64,000 nucleotides of DNA from Massilia pinisoli (GCF_024753285.1 NZ_JANUGW010000014.1:62001-126000), one strand, 5' to 3'; positions 23,873 through 33,543 are shown, numbered from the stretch's first letter. Notes: generated by a model from the sequence alone, not told the origin. A program made the numbers and translations.

Positions 23873-24880
23873 TTAGAAATTATGTCGAATGCCAAGGTTG
23901 GTAGCAGTGTTACCCGACCCGACATCCGTGCCGTTCCCGACAGTGAACTTTGTGGCGCTGTGGTTATTGATGTGCGCGTATGCAGCGTACAGCTCGGTGC
24001 GCTTCGACAAGCTGTACACATAGGCGATGCCGTACTGCTGCGCCGTACCCGAGACAGGAACGCGGTCATGGTGAACGATCACTGAACCGAGCAATTTATG
24101 CCGTCCGAAAGGAACGGTAACGCCGAGCAGACTGTCATTGCTGCGGGCCGCGCCAAAGCCGAGATTTTGCGCATGCGCCACGCTGACCGCCACCGTATCC
24201 AGGTTGACCTTCGCGACGAACAGCGAATTGCTGGTATGGTCTTTCATGGTGGTTTGTTCGCGCCGGTGTTCCACGGCATACAGGCTGACGATGCCGTGCG
24301 TATAGGCGAGTGCGGTGCTGATCGTGCTGCCAAGGCTCGAGTCACCGGCGATCTCGCCCGCGCCATACCCGATATCCGCCGACCAGTCGCCAACCCGTGG
24401 ACTCTGGTATTCCACCATATTGTTGACGCGCGTGTTCCCGGCCATGATATTGAGCGAATTGCCTGCAAAGCCAATGCCGAACGGGTCTGCGACGTCACGC
24501 ATGACTTTGTAATACGGCGAATATTGGCGGCCGGCTGTGAGCGTACCCGCCGCACCGGAGAGCCCGACGTACGCCTGGCGACCAAACAGCAGTCCGCCTT
24601 GCCCGGCGGTTCCGGTGTCGATGTTGTAGCCATTTTCAAGCAGGAAAATGGCGGCGTTTCCGTCCCCGAGGTCTTCCTTGCCTTTGATGCCGAGACGGTT
24701 TCCCGCCGAAACGCCACTGCTGATGTTCGTGGCATTCCCGGTTGGCGTGCCTCGCTCGAGCACGAGGCCGGCATCCGCGACACCGTAGACGGAGATGTTC
24801 GTCTGGGCGTGGACGGATGGGAAGGCTGTGCTGAGTACTACGAGGCCGGCGGACAGACGCATGCGCGCACTGTTGTTCAT
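23873..24880 (-). CDS. Gram-negative porin (Burkholderiales OmpC-like type)
   Basis: 335 residues. A signal peptide (LSAGLVVLSTAFPSVHA) is followed by the typical first strand TNISVYGVADAGLVLE, the plug-loop region LFGRQAYVGLSGAAGTLTAG and a last strand ending NLGIRHNF with C-terminal Phe, the outer-membrane insertion signal. It is a 16-strand trimeric general porin. It sits 23 bp downstream of the aspartase gene on the same strand and may be co-transcribed, which would couple uptake of a C4 acid or amino acid to its breakdown. Confidence 0.88.
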   Translation of the reverse strand: MNNSARMRLSAGLVVLSTAFPSVHAQTNISVYGVADAGLVLERGTPTGNATNISSGVSAGNRLGIKGKEDLGDGNAAIFLLENGYNIDTGTAGQGGLLFGRQAYVGLSGAAGTLTAGRQYSPYYKVMRDVADPFGIGFAGNSLNIMAGNTRVNNMVEYQSPRVGDWSADIGYGAGEIAGDSSLGSTISTALAYTHGIVSLYAVEHRREQTTMKDHTSNSLFVAKVNLDTVAVSVAHAQNLGFGAARSNDSLLGVTVPFGRHKLLGSVIVHHDRVPVSGTAQQYGIAYVYSLSKRTELYAAYAHINNHSATKFTVGNGTDVGSGNTATNLGIRHNF

Positions 24881-24903
24881 GATGTCTCCTGTGAGTGGTT
24901 GGA

Positions 24904-26319
24904 TTAAGCGGTTGCTACGGATCGTGGGCGGGTCAGGCTCGCCGGATGGAGCGCCTGGTCGAGTTCGGCTGAGGTCAGGAGCTCGCTGTCGAGTACCAAT
25001 TGGCGGATGCTGCGGCCGGTGACGAGGGCGTCGCGGGCCAGTCGAGTGGCGGCTTCATACCCGATGTAGGGGTTCAGCGCGGTCACCAGGCCTATCGAGT
25101 TGTCCAGGTTCGCCTGCAGTTGATCGGCATTGGCGGTAATGCCGTCGACGCAGCGCGTGGCGAGAACACGGCAGCCGGCCGCAAGCTGGGAAATACTGTT
25201 GTGCAGCGCGTGAGCAATGATCGGTTCGAAGGCGTTCAGCTGGAGCTGACCGCCTTCGGCGGCAAAACTGATCGTGACGTCGTTGCCGAGTACGGCAAAC
25301 GCGATCTGGTTGACGGTTTCGGGAATCACCGGGTTCACCTTGCCGGGCATGATGCTGGAGCCGGCCTGCATGGGCGGCAAGTTGATTTCGCCGAAACCGC
25401 AGCGCGGGCCGCTCGACAGCAGCCGCAGGTCATTGCAGATCTTGGAGAGTCGCAGTGCAAAGCGCTTGAGGCTGCCGGACAGCTGCACGAAGACGCCGAC
25501 ATCCTGCGTCGCGGCGATCAGGTCAGGGGCCGTCGTCAACGCCACGCCGGTCACGTCGGACAACGCGGCGCAGGCGAGGCGCGCATAGTCGGGGTGGCAG
25601 TTGATGCCGGTGCCGATCGCCGTTCCGCCCAGGCTGATCTCGCGTAATTTGGAGGCCGCCTCGATGAGCGATGCCTTGTCTTCCGCGAGCATCGCGGCGA
25701 AGGTGCCGAATTCCTGCCCCAAGGTCATCGGCACCGCGTCCTGCAACTGCGTCCGTCCCATTTTGACCACATCGGTAAATTCAGCGGCGCGGGCCGAAAA
25801 CGACGAACGGAGCGTGTCGATCGCATCGAGCAGGTCCTGTACTTGGGCAAAGGCTGCCAGTCGAAGGGCTGTCGGGTACACGTCATTCGTGCTTTGGCCG
25901 AGATTGACGTGTTCGTTGGGGTGCAGGAACTCGTACGCGCCGCGCCGGTATCCCATCAACTCCAGTGCGCGGTTGGCGATCACCTCGTTCGCATTCATGT
26001 TGGTCGACGTGCCGGCGCCGCCTTGGATTACGTCGACGACAAACTGGTCGTGCAGTCTTCCTTCACCGATCTCTTTACACGCCGCGATAATCGCGAACGC
26101 GATGTCGTCGTCCAGCAAGCCCAGCTTGTGGTTCGCGTCGGCCGCTGCCAGCTTCACGGCGGCAAGCGCCTTGACCAGCGCGGGGTATTGGCCAATGCGG
26201 ATGCCGCTGATGGGGAAGTTCTCCATTGCGCGCAGGGTGTGGACGCCATAGTAGGCATCGCTTTGAACAGCACGTTCGCCGAGAAGGTCCTTCTCGATTC
26301 GATGGCGGGTGGTTGACAT
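24904..26319 (-). CDS. aspA: Aspartate ammonia-lyase
   Basis: 471 residues from the ATG at 26319; an in-frame ATG at 26361 would add 14 residues foreign to the family. The fumarase/aspartase superfamily signature GSSIMPGKVNPV is present near 315-330, with upstream motifs TSTNMNANEVIANRA, GQSTNDVYPTALRLA and GRTQLQDAVPMTLGQEFG. The GSSxMPxKxNP loop carries the catalytic serine. It converts L-aspartate to fumarate and ammonia. The neighbours (DAACS symporter, porin) fit an aspartate-utilisation unit. Fumarase C is the main alternative, but HEHVNLGQSTNDVYP-type context and length favour aspartase. Confidence 0.88.
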   Translation of the reverse strand: MSTTRHRIEKDLLGERAVQSDAYYGVHTLRAMENFPISGIRIGQYPALVKALAAVKLAAADANHKLGLLDDDIAFAIIAACKEIGEGRLHDQFVVDVIQGGAGTSTNMNANEVIANRALELMGYRRGAYEFLHPNEHVNLGQSTNDVYPTALRLAAFAQVQDLLDAIDTLRSSFSARAAEFTDVVKMGRTQLQDAVPMTLGQEFGTFAAMLAEDKASLIEAASKLREISLGGTAIGTGINCHPDYARLACAALSDVTGVALTTAPDLIAATQDVGVFVQLSGSLKRFALRLSKICNDLRLLSSGPRCGFGEINLPPMQAGSSIMPGKVNPVIPETVNQIAFAVLGNDVTISFAAEGGQLQLNAFEPIIAHALHNSISQLAAGCRVLATRCVDGITANADQLQANLDNSIGLVTALNPYIGYEAATRLARDALVTGRSIRQLVLDSELLTSAELDQALHPASLTRPRSVATA

Positions 26320-26626
26320 GCGGATCCCTATATTGAACTCGTCGGAAATCGACGAATTCATTCTATGTAGGTCATCATTGCCAACTATTCCGATGCGGCA
26401 TAGATAGATGCATTTAAGGAATTATCCATGTCATCGGTCACGATGCAGCGATCGGGAACCCATGCCGGCACCCGGCCCGCAATGCGGTTTTTGCTCGGAA
26501 AGCGAATAAACGAATACATCGTTTCATTTGCGGGAGCGCGTCCGTGACGGATTGGATCGGTCGAGACGGGTTCGGCAATCAATGTGGTTTCCCGGTCGAG
26601 AATCGATGCGGTGCCGCAAGGGGTTG

Positions 26627-26655
26627 TTCGCAAATTCATCAATTTGAACTACAAT
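26627..26655 (+). promoter_or_regulatory. Putative sigma-70 promoter of the response-regulator operon
   Basis: TTCGCA (26627-26632) and TACAAT (26650-26655) with a 17-bp spacer, in the AT-rich part of the ~360-bp region between the divergent aspA and regulator genes. Transcription would start about 15 bp before the ATG region. The rest of this intergenic region shows nothing I can name. Confidence 0.5.
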
Positions 26656-26678
26656 CCCTACGACTCCGGAGAGAATCG

Positions 26679-27311
26679 ATGATTCGAGTTCTGTTGGCCG
26701 ACGATCATGCGATCGTCCGAAGCGGCGTGAAGCAGTTGTTGCAGATCGCAGGCGATATCGAAGTGACGGCGGAAGCCATCAACGGCGCCCAGGTGCTGCA
26801 AGCGCTGCGCGCCGAGCAGTTCGACCTCATCCTGCTGGACATGGGCATGCCCGGCATCAGCGGCGTCGATCTCATTTCGCGCATCCGCCGCCACGACATC
26901 ACGGTGCCGATCCTCGTCCTCAGCATGCTCAACGAGGCCCAGGCCGTCAGGCGGGCTTTCGCCTCGGGCGCCAATGGTTATGTCACGAAGGACAACGAGC
27001 CGGAAGTCCTCCTCGCGGCGATCCGCAAGACGGCGGCGGGCCACCGCTTCATCGACCCGCTCCTGGTCGACGAGATGGTATTCGGAAAAGCGGAGTCCGA
27101 TACGCAGCCGGCCCACGAGCTCCTGTCCGACCGCGAATTCCACATCTTCAGGCTGCTGGCGCACGGCAAGAGCGTCAACGATATTGCCGACGAGCTCGCG
27201 ATCAGCAACAAGACCGTCAGCACGCACAAGGCACGCCTGATGCAGAAAATGAACTTCAGCTCCAACGCGGAATTGGTGCGCTACGGTGTCCAGCATGGCC
27301 TCGTCGAATGA
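26679..27311 (+). CDS. NarL/FixJ-type response regulator (copy 1)
   Basis: 210 residues. Receiver domain (1-120) with the acidic pair in VLLADDHAIV, phospho-acceptor Asp in DLILLDMGMPG and Lys in GYVTKDNEPE. A GerE/LuxR HTH (~145-205) includes LSDREFHIFRLLAHGKSVND and NKTVSTHKARLMQKM. The start at 26679 follows a GGAGAG ribosome-binding site. It overlaps the next gene, a receiver-histidine kinase, by 17 bp, so that kinase is the likely partner. It is about two-thirds identical by eye to the regulator at 32600, an evident paralogue. Confidence 0.88.
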   Translation: MIRVLLADDHAIVRSGVKQLLQIAGDIEVTAEAINGAQVLQALRAEQFDLILLDMGMPGISGVDLISRIRRHDITVPILVLSMLNEAQAVRRAFASGANGYVTKDNEPEVLLAAIRKTAAGHRFIDPLLVDEMVFGKAESDTQPAHELLSDREFHIFRLLAHGKSVNDIADELAISNKTVSTHKARLMQKMNFSSNAELVRYGVQHGLVE

Positions 27312-28569
27312 CGCGGGCCTGACCTTGCGCGCGCGCGACGGCCTGATCCTGGTCGTCGACGATACGGTCGCGAACCTGCAGATCCTCGCCGACTTCCTCG
27401 TCGACTGCGGCTACCGGGTGCTGGTCGCGCAGGAAGGCGAAGAGGCGCTGGAGCGGGCGGCGCTCGCGTTGCCGGACCTGATCCTGCTCGACGTGATGCT
27501 GCCCGACACGGACGGTTTCGACGTCTGCCGGCGCCTGAAGCAGCAGAGCGCGACGTGCGACATTCCCGTCGTCTTCATGACGGCGCTCGTCGAGGTCGAG
27601 CACAAGCTGATGGGGTTCGCGGCCGGCGGCATCGATTACGTGACCAAGCCGTTGCAACTGGCGGAAGTGCTGGCACGGATCGACACGCACATGCGGCTGC
27701 GCTGGCTGCAAAAACAGCTGGAAGACAAGAATGCCGAGCTCCAGCGCTCGCACGACGAGCTCGAATGCCGGGTTGCGGAACGGACGGCGGAACTGAGCGA
27801 AGCCAATCGTTGCCTGCGGCTCGAGATCGAGGAACGGCGGCAGGCCGAGGAGCGGCTTGCGCGGAATGTCACGGCGCTGCAAGAGGCCGAGCAGAATCTG
27901 CGCGAACTCGCCGCGCGCCAGCACACGGCGCGCGAGGAAGAGCGCAAGCACATCGCGCGCGAACTGCACGACGAACTCGGCCAGTTCCTGACGGCGTTGC
28001 GCATGAGCGTGTCGCTGTTGCGCGTGCGGTTCGGCCAGGACAACCCGGCGCTGACGGAACACGCGAAAAGCATGACGCAACTCGTCGACCGGAATATCCA
28101 GGTCGTCCGCAACGTGGCCGCGTCGTTGCGCCCCGCCGCGCTCGACATGGGCATCCAGCCGGCGCTGGAGTGGCTGGTCGACGAGTTCCGCCGGCATGCC
28201 GGCAGCGCGGCCACGTTGCTCGTCGTGGAGGACAACATCGTCCTGGACGACGACAGCCAGACGGCCATCTTCCGCATCGTGCAGGAGTCGCTGACCAACG
28301 TGGCGCGCCACGCCGAGGCCAGCGACGTGACGGTGACCCTGGACAGCGACGATGCGTATTGCCAGGTGACCGTGCAGGACGACGGCGTGGGCTTCGACCC
28401 CGGCCAGGTCGGCAAGTCGTCGCTGGGCCTCGTCGGCATGCGGGAGCGGGTGCTGATGGTCGGCGGCGCGATCGATATCGACAGTGCGCGGGGCAGGGGA
28501 ACGACCGTGGTGGTCCGCGTACCGCTCGGCGCCCCGTCCGCGCACGAGGCGCAAGCCCAGCCCGACTGA
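27295..28569 (+). CDS. Receiver-histidine kinase (HisKA_3 type)
   Basis: 424 residues from ATG 27295 (GTG 27286 is possible). An N-terminal receiver (~15-130; Asp in LILLDVMLPDTDG, Lys in DYVTKPLQ) is joined by a coiled coil (~135-205) to a NarX-type dimerisation domain with the phospho-His in ARELHDELGQFL and a HATPase domain (IVQESLTNVARHAEA, DDGVGF, LGLVGMRERV). No membrane segment is seen, so it is a cytoplasmic kinase whose own receiver takes input from another protein. It overlaps response regulator copy 1, its probable target. Confidence 0.87.
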   Translation: MASSNDAGLTLRARDGLILVVDDTVANLQILADFLVDCGYRVLVAQEGEEALERAALALPDLILLDVMLPDTDGFDVCRRLKQQSATCDIPVVFMTALVEVEHKLMGFAAGGIDYVTKPLQLAEVLARIDTHMRLRWLQKQLEDKNAELQRSHDELECRVAERTAELSEANRCLRLEIEERRQAEERLARNVTALQEAEQNLRELAARQHTAREEERKHIARELHDELGQFLTALRMSVSLLRVRFGQDNPALTEHAKSMTQLVDRNIQVVRNVAASLRPAALDMGIQPALEWLVDEFRRHAGSAATLLVVEDNIVLDDDSQTAIFRIVQESLTNVARHAEASDVTVTLDSDDAYCQVTVQDDGVGFDPGQVGKSSLGLVGMRERVLMVGGAIDIDSARGRGTTVVVRVPLGAPSAHEAQAQPD

Positions 28570-28578
28570 TTGCGTCCT

Positions 28579-28594
28579 GTAGGGCGATCCCTAC
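28579..28594. promoter_or_regulatory. Perfect inverted repeat GTAGGG-N4-CCCTAC
   Basis: Two 6-bp arms separated by CGAT, 10 bp after the kinase stop and 92 bp before the GGDEF-EAL gene. Size and symmetry fit a dimeric NarL-type operator. A single CCCTAC half lies at 26656-26661 upstream of regulator copy 1. Binding is inferred only. Confidence 0.4.
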
Positions 28595-28686
28595 CCCTGT
28601 ATTTACCCCCGCCTGACCCAAGAATCAAGATTGCCTGATGGCAGCCCGTTGTTGCGCGTAGCAAGATATGCCCTGGCTGGTTCTTC

Positions 28687-30882
28687 ATGGATCGAACGAG
28701 GGATGAAATGACGCAGCAGGACTCACTACCAGGCGAACAGGACGATCGCGCAGCGGAGGCGGTTGCCGTGGCATGCCTGGACGGGACGGCACGCGAACCC
28801 GGCGCACGCACGCACGCACGCCCGATGCGCACGCGCGAAGACGAGATGCGTGCTCTGGTCGAGCAGTTGCCGGACGCGGTGGCCCGCCACGATCCCGCGA
28901 CCCGCATCGTGTACGCCAACCCGGCCTGGACCCGGCTCATCGGTTGTGCGGAGGCCGTGCCGGGCCGGCGTATCGGCGAGGTCGCGCCGGGGTCGACCGC
29001 CGTGGCGCGCTACCAACGCGCGCTCGATCAGGCGGCCGCGTCCGGCGAGCCCGCCGAACTCGACTTCATCGGCGCCGCGGGCGGGCGTGCGGCGGCGCGG
29101 CTGCGCATCGTCCCGGAAGCGGCCGCCGACGGCACCTTGCTCGGCCTGATGGTGTTCGGCCGCGACCTGGCGCCGCAACACGAACTGGAGGACGAATTGC
29201 TGCAATGTTCGGCGGAGTTGCGCGAACTCGTCGAACATGCGCCCGTCAACGTTGCGCACTACGATGCGGGGTGCCGCCGCGTCTACGCGAACGCGCGGTT
29301 GATCGCGGCGCTGGGCGGCGATGCGGCGGAGGTGTTGGGGAAAACGCCCGCGGAATCGCCGGGAGGGCCCAGGGCGTCGATGTTCATGCAGGTCTTGCGC
29401 GACGTGCTCGAGCGCGGCGACGTGCGCGAGGTCGACATGCGCTGGCACGTGGCGGGCGAGGAGGTCTGCGACCTGGTGCGCGTGAGTCCCCAGTTCGATG
29501 GTGCGGGCCGGATCACGCACGTGCTGGCGGTCGGACGCGACGTGACGGAACTGGGCCGCTACCGCAGGCAGGTGCATCTCCAGGCCTTCTACGATCCCCT
29601 GACCGCGCTGCCCAACCGCCTGCTGTTGGGCGACCGGATCTCCCAGGCCATCGCCGATGCCCAGTATCACGGCCACGAGTTCGCCCTGCTGCTGCTCGAC
29701 CTGGACCACTTCAAGAACGTCAACGACAGCCTCGGACACACGATGGGCGACCGCTTGCTGTGCGCGGTGGCGAAGCGCGTCCAGGATTGCGTCCGCACGC
29801 TCGATACGGTGGCCCGGCTCGGCGGCGACGAATTCGCGATCCTGCTGCCGGACGTGCGCGGCGTGGACGACGCGGCGGCAGTCGCCGACAAGATGCTCCG
29901 GTTCCTGGCGGAACCGTTCCTGATCGACGGCCGCGAATTATTCGTCACCGGCAGCATCGGCATCGCCCTGTTTCCCGTCGATGGGGGCGAAGTCGAGTCG
30001 CTGCTCAAGTTCGCCGATGCCGCGATGTACCACGGCAAGCGCGCGGGGCGCAACAATTTCCAGTTTTATGCGCGCGAGTTCACCGCGCGTTCGCTCGAAC
30101 GGATGGACAAGGAACTGGCGCTGCGCAAGGCCCTGAAAAACGGCGAGCTGGAGGTGTATTACCAACCGCAGATCGACCTGCAGACGGGTCTGCTGATCGG
30201 GGCCGAGGCGTTGCTACGCTGGCGCCGTCCTGGCCTCGGGCTGATCGAGCCGGACGACTTCATCCCGATTGCCGAGGAATCCGGATTGATCGTGGAGATC
30301 GGCGAGTGGGTGCTGTCCGTTGCGTGCGAGGCCGTCGTGCGGTGGAACGCGCGGCGCAGCAGGCCTCTCAAGATTGCCGTGAACCTGTCGCCGCGCCAAT
30401 TCGTGCGTAACGAACTGGTCGACACGGTGGCCCGCATTCTCGCGGACACCGGCTGCAAGCCGGCGTGGCTGGACCTGGAAATCACCGAGAACCTGCTGCT
30501 GGAAGACAGCGAGCGGACCGTGGCTATGCTGGCCGCGCTGGACGCGATGGGCGCGTCCATTTCGATTGACGATTTCGGAACAGGCTATTCGGCGCTGAGC
30601 TACCTCCACCGTTTTCCCGTCAGCCACCTCAAGATCGATCGTACGTTCGTCGACGGCCTCGAGGGCCAGCCCGAGAAGACCGAACTCGTCAAGGCCATGC
30701 TGTCGATCGCTGCGGCGTTGAACCTGGGATCGGTGGCCGAAGGGGTGGAAACCGCCCAGCAGGCCGCTTATCTGAAGCAGCGCGGCTGTCGCGCCGCGCA
30801 AGGGTATCTGTTCGGCAGGCCGATGCCGGTTGCCGACTTCGAAAATTTCTTGAATAAACAAACGGTGTCGCCGGCATCCTGA
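28687..30882 (+). CDS. PAS-PAS-GGDEF-EAL cyclic-di-GMP enzyme
   Basis: 731 residues, no membrane helix. Two PAS-like sensor domains (~55-170 and ~185-300) precede a GGDEF domain with an intact LGGDEFAIL active site near residue 380 and an RTLD inhibitory site five residues before it. The EAL domain (~480-725) has GAEALLRWR near 507, the ITENLLLE metal site, SIDDFGTGYSALSYL and EGVE. Both cyclase and phosphodiesterase sites look complete, so it may make or cleave c-di-GMP. It lies between the kinase and a chemoreceptor gene, all on the plus strand. Confidence 0.9.
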   Translation: MDRTRDEMTQQDSLPGEQDDRAAEAVAVACLDGTAREPGARTHARPMRTREDEMRALVEQLPDAVARHDPATRIVYANPAWTRLIGCAEAVPGRRIGEVAPGSTAVARYQRALDQAAASGEPAELDFIGAAGGRAAARLRIVPEAAADGTLLGLMVFGRDLAPQHELEDELLQCSAELRELVEHAPVNVAHYDAGCRRVYANARLIAALGGDAAEVLGKTPAESPGGPRASMFMQVLRDVLERGDVREVDMRWHVAGEEVCDLVRVSPQFDGAGRITHVLAVGRDVTELGRYRRQVHLQAFYDPLTALPNRLLLGDRISQAIADAQYHGHEFALLLLDLDHFKNVNDSLGHTMGDRLLCAVAKRVQDCVRTLDTVARLGGDEFAILLPDVRGVDDAAAVADKMLRFLAEPFLIDGRELFVTGSIGIALFPVDGGEVESLLKFADAAMYHGKRAGRNNFQFYAREFTARSLERMDKELALRKALKNGELEVYYQPQIDLQTGLLIGAEALLRWRRPGLGLIEPDDFIPIAEESGLIVEIGEWVLSVACEAVVRWNARRSRPLKIAVNLSPRQFVRNELVDTVARILADTGCKPAWLDLEITENLLLEDSERTVAMLAALDAMGASISIDDFGTGYSALSYLHRFPVSHLKIDRTFVDGLEGQPEKTELVKAMLSIAAALNLGSVAEGVETAQQAAYLKQRGCRAAQGYLFGRPMPVADFENFLNKQTVSPAS

Positions 30883-30924
30883 CGGTGCGGCGGCGAAGTA
30901 GTACCTGCAACATTGGAGACTCAC

Positions 30925-32556
30925 ATGAAAAACCTGAAAATCGGCGTGCGGATGGGCATCGGCTATGCCATCGTCCTGGTCCTGCTGGCCGCGATCGCGT
31001 GGCTCGGCATCGATCGCATGGGGCAGATGCACGCGCGTCTGGAGCAGATCGTCACGGTCGACAATACCGTGTCGGCGTTGGCACGTGACATGCGCATGAC
31101 GGTCGACGACAGGATGATCGCACTGCGTAACCTGGCCCTGATGGAAACGCTCGACGAAAAGCAGTCCGAGCTGCAGCGCATCCGGCGCCAGGAGCTCGCG
31201 TCTGCCGACGCGGCCGACAAGCTTGGGAAGCTGCTCGCAAGCCAGCCTGAGCTGGCGGCGACCGTCGGCCCCATCCTGATCACCATCCGGGACGACGACA
31301 TCGCAGCCCGGCCTGTCATTGCCAAGGCAATCGACGTCGCGCAGCAGAACAAGCAGAAGGAGGCCACCGACGTCCTGATCAAGGAACTGCGCCCGCTTCA
31401 GTTCAAGTGGACAAAGGACTTGGCCAGGCTCGTCGAACACGCGAATATGCAGAGCGAACACAGCGCGGCGAACGCGAACGAGGCATATCAGCGGGCCCGC
31501 ACCCTGTTGACGGCACTGGCGGTGCTGGCCTTCCTGGTCGGCGGCGGTTTCGCGTACGTGATCACACGTGGCATCGTGCGTCCCTTGAAGGAAGCGGTAC
31601 AGGTCGCGCAGACCGTTGCCGGCGGCGATCTCACCAGCCGGATCGACGTAACGAGTCTCGACGAAACGGGCCAGTTGCTGCGGGCGTTGAAAGACATGAA
31701 CGCGAGCCTCGTGAACATCGTCAGGGAAGTCAGGGGCGGCACCGACACGATCGCGTCGGCATCGCAGCAGATCGCCAGCGGCAACGCCGACCTGTCGTCG
31801 CGCACGGAAGAGCAGGCGAGCTCGCTGGAAGAGACGGCGTCGGCGATGGAGGAACTGACGTCGACGGTGCGGCAAAACGCCGACAACGCGCTGCGGGCCA
31901 GCCGGCTGGCCGTAACCGCATCCGACGTCGCGCGGCAGGGCGGCAACGTGGTGGAGGAAGTGGTCGGCACGATGAGTTCCATCAACGAGTCGGCGCGCAA
32001 GATCGTCGACATCATCGGCGTCATCGACGGCATCGCGTTCCAGACCAATATTCTCGCGCTGAACGCGGCCGTGGAAGCGGCGCGCGCCGGCGCGAACGGC
32101 GCGGGGTTTGCCGTGGTGGCGACGGAGGTGCGCAACCTGGCGCAGCGCAGCGCGGTCGCCGCCAAGGACATCAAGACGCTGATCAACGATTCGGTCGACA
32201 AGGTCGATGCCGGCAGCCTCCTCGTCGGACAGGCGGGCGCGACGATGACCGAGGTCGTCGACAGCATCCGGCGCGTCACCGACATCGTGGGCGAGATCAG
32301 CACGGCCAGCCAGGAGCAGAGCGCCGGCATCGAACAAGTGACGCAGGCGGTCGCGCAGATGGAGCAGACCACCCAGCAGAACGCCGCGCTGGTGGAAGAG
32401 GCGGCGGCCGCGTCCGACTCGATGCAGGACCAGGCGCACAAGCTGGCGGACATCGTCAGCGTGTTCAAGCTGGACGGGCGGCCGGCGGCGACGGCGCCTG
32501 CGCGCACCAAGGCCAAAGGGGCGAGGCCGGTCGCGCTGAGGCATTTGCCGGCCTAG
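30925..32556 (+). CDS. Methyl-accepting chemotaxis protein
   Basis: 543 residues from ATG 30925, which follows a GGAGA ribosome-binding site. Helix 1 (~9-31), periplasmic four-helix-bundle sensor (~32-188), helix 2 (~190-212), HAMP (~213-266), then the cytoplasmic signalling coiled coil with the conserved tip EVRNLAQRSAVAAKDIKTLI and flanking methylation regions. No C-terminal NWETF-like tether for CheR/CheB is present. Ligand unknown. It is 42 bp from the GGDEF-EAL gene and 43 bp from regulator copy 2, suggesting one operon. Confidence 0.9.
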   Translation: MKNLKIGVRMGIGYAIVLVLLAAIAWLGIDRMGQMHARLEQIVTVDNTVSALARDMRMTVDDRMIALRNLALMETLDEKQSELQRIRRQELASADAADKLGKLLASQPELAATVGPILITIRDDDIAARPVIAKAIDVAQQNKQKEATDVLIKELRPLQFKWTKDLARLVEHANMQSEHSAANANEAYQRARTLLTALAVLAFLVGGGFAYVITRGIVRPLKEAVQVAQTVAGGDLTSRIDVTSLDETGQLLRALKDMNASLVNIVREVRGGTDTIASASQQIASGNADLSSRTEEQASSLEETASAMEELTSTVRQNADNALRASRLAVTASDVARQGGNVVEEVVGTMSSINESARKIVDIIGVIDGIAFQTNILALNAAVEAARAGANGAGFAVVATEVRNLAQRSAVAAKDIKTLINDSVDKVDAGSLLVGQAGATMTEVVDSIRRVTDIVGEISTASQEQSAGIEQVTQAVAQMEQTTQQNAALVEEAAAASDSMQDQAHKLADIVSVFKLDGRPAATAPARTKAKGARPVALRHLPA

Positions 32557-32599
32557 CGCCGGCGGAGGAGTCGACCATGCACGGCTTGGCGAGGAAGGG

Positions 32600-33232
32600 A
32601 TGATCCGGATATTGATAGCGGACGATCACGCGATCGTCATCGGCGGGCTGAAGCAATTGCTGGCGCAAGTCGACGACGTCGAGGTCGCGGGCGAAGCGAA
32701 CAATGGCCAGCAGGTGCTGGACGCATTGGTCCGGGACCGTTTCGACCTGGTCCTGCTGGACATGAACATGCCCGGCCCGAGCGGCATCGACCTGATTGCC
32801 CGCATCCGCTCGCTCGATGCGGATCTTCCCATCCTCGTGCTCACCATGCACAACGAAGTGCAGGTGGCACGGGGGGCGTTCAAGGCGGGCGCCGCCGGCT
32901 ACCTGACCAAGGATACGGAGCCCGAAGTGCTGGTCGCGGCCATCCGCAAGACGGCGTCGGGCGGCAAGTTCATCGATCCGACGCTCGTGGACCAGTTGGT
33001 GTTCGACGCCGGCGACGGGCAGCTCGAGGCGGCGCACGACAAGTTGTCCGCGCGTGAGTTCCACGTGCTGGCCTTGCTGGCGTCGGGCAAGACCGTCAAC
33101 GAGATCGCCGCCGACCTCGGCCTCAGCAGCAAGACCGTCAGCACGCACAAGGCGCGGCTGATGCTGAAGATGAATTTCAGCAGCAACGCGGATCTCGTGC
33201 GGTATGCGGTCGAGAGCGGGTTGGCGAAATAG
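32600..33232 (+). CDS. NarL/FixJ-type response regulator (copy 2)
   Basis: 210 residues with a receiver (Asp in DLVLLDMNMPG, Lys in GYLTKDTEPE) and GerE HTH (LSAREFHVLALLASGKTVNE, SKTVSTHKARLMLKM). It is closely related to the regulator at 26679 along the whole length and has the same C-terminal block FSSNADLVRY. No kinase follows it, so it may be phosphorylated by the kinase at 27295 or by one outside the window. Confidence 0.87.
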   Translation: MIRILIADDHAIVIGGLKQLLAQVDDVEVAGEANNGQQVLDALVRDRFDLVLLDMNMPGPSGIDLIARIRSLDADLPILVLTMHNEVQVARGAFKAGAAGYLTKDTEPEVLVAAIRKTASGGKFIDPTLVDQLVFDAGDGQLEAAHDKLSAREFHVLALLASGKTVNEIAADLGLSSKTVSTHKARLMLKMNFSSNADLVRYAVESGLAK

Positions 33233-33273
33233 AGTGAGGCGGACGGGTCTTTATTGACTTGCCTGCGGAGGCA

Positions 33274-33420
33274 TCACCGTTTGTCAGGATCGCCATACAC
33301 GGCGGTACGATGCTCGTACTCCGCCTGGCGCAGCTCCCGGTCGTGATCCTTGTGGGCGCGAATGGGCCCGGCGATGCGGGCGACGATCACGAGCGCCGCG
33401 AAGGTAAGTAAGTAGACCAT
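33274..33420 (-). CDS. Small single-pass membrane protein (48 residues)
   Basis: The start at 33420 follows a CGGGAG ribosome-binding site. Residues 2-20 form a hydrophobic helix (VYLLTFAALVIVARIAGPI), the rest is charged (RAHKDHDRELRQAEYEHRT). It resembles the small inner-membrane phage-shock or cytochrome-accessory type in layout only; I do not recognise a family. Confidence 0.45.
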   Translation of the reverse strand: MVYLLTFAALVIVARIAGPIRAHKDHDRELRQAEYEHRTAVYGDPDKR

Positions 33421-33543
33421 GGGAACTCCCGACTCCATTTCTTGAGTCGATCGTATTTTCTGGCCTGAGCGTTGTCAACTACTATCACGATGAATAAAGG
33501 GCGAACCGTTTTATTGGGTTCGCCCTCGATGCGCAGTGGCTCT

